Source: Melghirimyces algeriensis (GTDB lineage: Bacteria; Bacillota; Bacilli; Thermoactinomycetales; DSM-45169). From it: a stretch of 64,000 bases of DNA. Below, in pieces: positions 61,437 through 64,000 of this stretch. Made by a program: the position numbers and the translations under genes. The stretch's first letter is position 1. Each line of letters starts with the position of its first letter. The stretch spans positions 1 to 64,000 of the forward strand of contig NZ_FXTI01000007.1 in NCBI RefSeq assembly GCF_900182565.1. The letters are read 5' to 3'. The notes beneath the pieces are model-generated. The model saw only the letters and a list, made by a program, of their open reading frames with translations, searched no databases and was not told the origin of the DNA.

Positions 61437-62687
61437 TCAATATTCGCTTTTCTTCCTGTCCGAACACCAGTCCGGTCGATGAAGACACCGTTTTTCATAT
61501 TGCTGATGAATAATGATGACGGCCAACATAAAGATCAGCCCAATCTGTGGAGCAATGATCGGATAATCATACATTCCATGACCCAAAAGGGCAAAAACAA
61601 TCGAGATCAGTGACCCTGCCAATCGTTTCTCTTCTTTGGTATTTGCTGTTTTTCTCCAACGCCGGGCGCGGTGTGTGGTTACCACGATTAGACTGAGAAG
61701 CAAAGTCAATCCAACGATTCCATATTCCACAGCAATTCCCAAAAGAATATTGTGAGCATGAAACAAATATTTTCCCGTCATCTGATCAAAGAGATAACTG
61801 AAATGGAGCGGTAACACGCCTGTCAGCCAATTTTCCATAAACAACTGAAAACTGTTTTGCCACACAAAGATCCGGACTTCCGCAGTGGCAAAAAGTGTTT
61901 CTTCACGGGGAATCAAGGTTTTATTGGTATAAATAACCATCCCCAAAGTAACCAGTCCCAAAAACAGCAACACGGCACGTGTACGATTTCCAGTCATCCA
62001 CACCTGAATCAACAGGCCGATCACCAAGCCTACCCAGGCTCCTCTGGAACCGGTGCACCATATGGCTCCGCAAAATACAACAAATGAAAGAAGCGCCCCT
62101 GATTTCATCAATCGTGTTTTCAGTACAGACGAAGCATAGATGCTGAGAAGCGACAGACAGATCAACATCGCCGCAGCCAAGTTGGAATTGGATGCTGTTC
62201 CAATGCTTCGTACGGATTCAGCCTGTTGCATCGGATAAAAGCCCAACAAATAAAAAAGAGTGGACTTCTCTGTGGGAATCCAATCCACACGCTGAAATAT
62301 CGTAACAATCGCAACATACAGCCCAAAAAACCAGAACATCAGGTAAAGGTTCTGAAATTCCCGCCAATCCCAACGAAGAATCTCCTTTACCCAGACAGAA
62401 AGCAAATAATACAGACCGAAAAAAAAGATGGGAACAAAACCAACCGGCAACCATCCAAATAACAGATAGGGGTTAAAGAACCAACTGATTAACGACCAAA
62501 AAACAAACCCAAGGAATATTCGTTCCGGCCATCCGAATACATGCCACTTCCCCCTGTGGAATAACAGGACTCCCACACCGATTAACAATAAAACAACCAC
62601 AGGAAAAATCGGGGAAAGCAAAATCATGATATATAATAATTGCATCCATCGCTTATTGATTTTATCTTTTCGTGAGTCAGTACCCAA
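61437..62687 (-). CDS. O-antigen ligase/polymerase family membrane protein
   Basis: A 416-residue protein with 10-12 helices and the Wzy/WaaL-type core: IGTASNSNLAAAML, CTGSRGAWVGLVIGLL and, in the large extracellular loop, HAHNILLGIAVEYGIVGL. Such enzymes polymerise or ligate surface glycans. No other glycan genes are in the window, so the substrate is open; a spore or cell-wall polysaccharide is possible. The TTG start follows AAAGGGAG. Confidence 0.85.
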   Translation of the reverse strand: MGTDSRKDKINKRWMQLLYIMILLSPIFPVVVLLLIGVGVLLFHRGKWHVFGWPERIFLGFVFWSLISWFFNPYLLFGWLPVGFVPIFFFGLYYLLSVWVKEILRWDWREFQNLYLMFWFFGLYVAIVTIFQRVDWIPTEKSTLFYLLGFYPMQQAESVRSIGTASNSNLAAAMLICLSLLSIYASSVLKTRLMKSGALLSFVVFCGAIWCTGSRGAWVGLVIGLLIQVWMTGNRTRAVLLFLGLVTLGMVIYTNKTLIPREETLFATAEVRIFVWQNSFQLFMENWLTGVLPLHFSYLFDQMTGKYLFHAHNILLGIAVEYGIVGLTLLLSLIVVTTHRARRWRKTANTKEEKRLAGSLISIVFALLGHGMYDYPIIAPQIGLIFMLAVIIIHQQYEKRCLHRPDWCSDRKKSEY

Positions 62688-63017
62688 CTAAAAGACTCCC
62701 TTTACCAGAAATTACGATACTATAGCATTATATCCATCCAATAACAAAAGAACAAGATCTATAACATAAGAAGGATCTTAACTTATGCCAATGGACGAAT
62801 TAAACCTCTTGGATTGGATACATCTTTTTGCTGATGAATAAATCTCTCACGCCACTTTATCATTTTAAACCAAAGGGGGTCAAAGCTAGGACATCTTATT
62901 CGTAATCATAGGAAGGTTGATCAATTATTTACTTCCATCTAACATAACGGCATTCCTTTGATCTTACTGTTATATACATTTTTTGTATAATATACCTGTC
63001 GTTTATTGTTATCCAAA
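62688..63017. other. Intergenic region without a clear gene
   Basis: About 330 A+T-rich bases. On the plus strand TTACTG-16-TATAAT (about 62964-62991) looks like a promoter and overlaps a TATACA-T5-TGTATA palindrome (62973-62989). Only the minus-strand gene end and its terminator lie downstream, so any product would be a short RNA. An 18-codon ATG frame at 62784 has a poor ribosome binding site and is not called. Confidence 0.3.
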
Positions 63018-63046
63018 CAAAAAAGCAGACGGTGATTCGCCTGCTT
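63018..63046 (-). terminator. Terminator of the partial secreted-protein gene
   Basis: AAGCAGGCG and CGTCTGCTT pair with one mismatch and are followed on the minus strand by TTTTTTG, 21 bases after the stop codon. Confidence 0.85.
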
Positions 63047-63066
63047 CATTTCTGTCAGTCTCTACT

Positions 63067-64000
63067 CTACTTTTCTGTCAGAAACTGAACCATACCCTGA
63101 ACGGCTTTCTTTGCGTCTGATCCTTTGGCGACAACCTCTGTAACGGTTCCGGGAAATCGCTTCATTAAAACCACTTTCCCCCATTCCTTCGCATTAAATT
63201 CCTTTTCTTCTTGCTTGAGTACGATAGTTGATTGATACCTTTTTGCCGTCTTCACAATTTCCAAAGCCGTAAAATATCGTTTCAGGGTGATTTTTTCTTC
63301 TTTGGAACCATCATTATGGTCCGGTTCCTTTAAACCCTCTTCAGAATCCGAAGGGTCTTCCCCGTCTGGGGGAGGAGCCTTTCCAGGATCATTGACTCCT
63401 TCCTTTTCTTGAGAAGTGTTATCTTTTTTGTCCTTTTCCATTTCTCCAGAAAGCATCTGGTTGATCTTATGCTTCATCTCTTCTTTGTTCTTGGTGGAAA
63501 TGCTGCGAAGATCAATAAAGATCCCATCTTTTGGCCGTTCCAAGGATACGTCTTTTGTGGTGTCCAGTGCAAGAGAAGACATATTGGCATCCCTGGCTTT
63601 CATATGTTCCACTCGAAGATAGACATCATGAAGAACAATGGTAGGCAGCAGGGAATCCACTTGCAAAGGCGCATTCAGTTGATGAATGCCATCCGGCTTC
63701 ATTTTGAATCCAATCGCACTGACATCTAGGGATAAACCATGAATGGTCACCACTTCTGAATCCTTTACATTTACATTCCATCGGCTCTGTCCATTCACAT
63801 AGGAACCACCCATGTTCATACCGGAAACCACAGCTTTTTGAATATTAAGTTTTATCACCAAACCATGATTTCCAGGACCCAATCCCAACCCTAATCCCTT
63901 GGATTCAATTCGATCTGCACGAATTACCAGGGCCTCCGATACTTTATGGGATTGAATCGCAGATGCCGATGGAAAAGAAGCAAAAAGAAGACACAATATC
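63067..64000 (-). CDS. Secreted protein of unknown function, 5' part cut off
   Basis: The frame is open to the right edge, so the start lies beyond the window; at least 311 residues are present. Near the edge is the end of a signal peptide (LLFASFPSASA). The mature protein has an N-terminal beta-rich part with amphipathic strands resembling lipid-binding DUF2993-like domains, a very acidic Glu/Asp/Lys linker (about residues 195-245) and a C-terminal globular part of about 70 residues. I do not recognise the family; the DUF2993 comparison is weak. Confidence 0.75.
   Translation of the reverse strand, partial: ILCLLFASFPSASAIQSHKVSEALVIRADRIESKGLGLGLGPGNHGLVIKLNIQKAVVSGMNMGGSYVNGQSRWNVNVKDSEVVTIHGLSLDVSAIGFKMKPDGIHQLNAPLQVDSLLPTIVLHDVYLRVEHMKARDANMSSLALDTTKDVSLERPKDGIFIDLRSISTKNKEEMKHKINQMLSGEMEKDKKDNTSQEKEGVNDPGKAPPPDGEDPSDSEEGLKEPDHNDGSKEEKITLKRYFTALEIVKTAKRYQSTIVLKQEEKEFNAKEWGKVVLMKRFPGTVTEVVAKGSDAKKAVQGMVQFLTEK

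Noticed and set aside
1..64000. CRISPR arrays, tRNA genes and intact insertion sequences.
   Set aside because: None was seen. The regular repeats in the window are all inside coding regions, with no spacer pattern, and no intact transposase gene is present.

Overview
The window comes from a low-to-moderate G+C, endospore-forming Gram-positive bacterium of the Bacillales. Markers are GerP-type germination proteins, two Spo0M proteins, CodY, PerR, a T-box leader, SipS-type signal peptidase and caa3-type oxidases with a lipoprotein subunit II carrying cytochrome c. The mix (tandem caa3 oxidase operons, many TTG/GTG starts with strong AGGAGG sites, an ygxA-ygzB-perR-bcp-gsaB neighbourhood beside an rRNA operon) fits the Thermoactinomycetaceae best. 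That family assignment is an inference; only the first ~139 bases of 16S rRNA are present.

Left part (1-18.7 kb): the 5' end of a leftward rRNA operon with two tandem promoters, then ygxA, ygzB, perR, nth, a 2-hydroxyacid dehydrogenase, a methyltransferase and bcp. Next come a spore-germination cluster (two GerP-like genes and an Hsp20 gene on the minus strand, a GerPC-like gene diverging), an ABC-2 exporter, two tandem spo0M genes, an aspartase/fumarase-family lyase, a pseudokinase-like protein ending in 14 tandem 13-residue charged repeats, DUF1835 and DUF1499 proteins, gsaB and a truncated globin. B. subtilis keeps ygaC-ygaD-ygaE-gsaB-ygaF(bcp)-perR-ygzB-ygxA-rrn as one block; here the same genes are spread over 35 kb with other genes inserted.

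Respiratory block (18.8-29.8 kb): two complete leftward oxidase gene sets, ctaC-ctaD-ctaE-ctaG and ctaC-ctaD-ctaE-ctaF, separated by a TauE/SafE permease gene with a long leader, followed upstream by ctaB for heme O synthesis.

Middle part (30-45 kb): an RsbT-like ATPase and a YgaD-like ABC exporter, codY, signal peptidase, a DUF402 phosphatase, proC behind a T-box, an AprX-like protease, a GNAT enzyme, uvsE, a structured and decayed mobile-element-like region, an MMPL exporter with its TetR regulator and two candidate operators, and a second pseudokinase-like protein with a membrane segment and TPRs.

Right part (45-64 kb): a repeat-rich surface protein with an atypical sortase motif; an ATP-grasp ligase gene followed by a 661-residue protein with a possible Cys-His-Asn/Asp active site (the most novel-looking module here); an orphan ablB-like acetyltransferase; a VanW protein with a long repetitive N-terminus; mutY; a beta-propeller membrane protein; an MscS channel; small unknown proteins; alkA; a LysM-3D cell-wall enzyme; an ABC-2 exporter; an O-antigen-ligase-like protein; and a partial secreted protein running off the right edge. 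Three separate coding minisatellites (39, 42 and about 42 bp units, all in frame) are a distinctive feature of the window.
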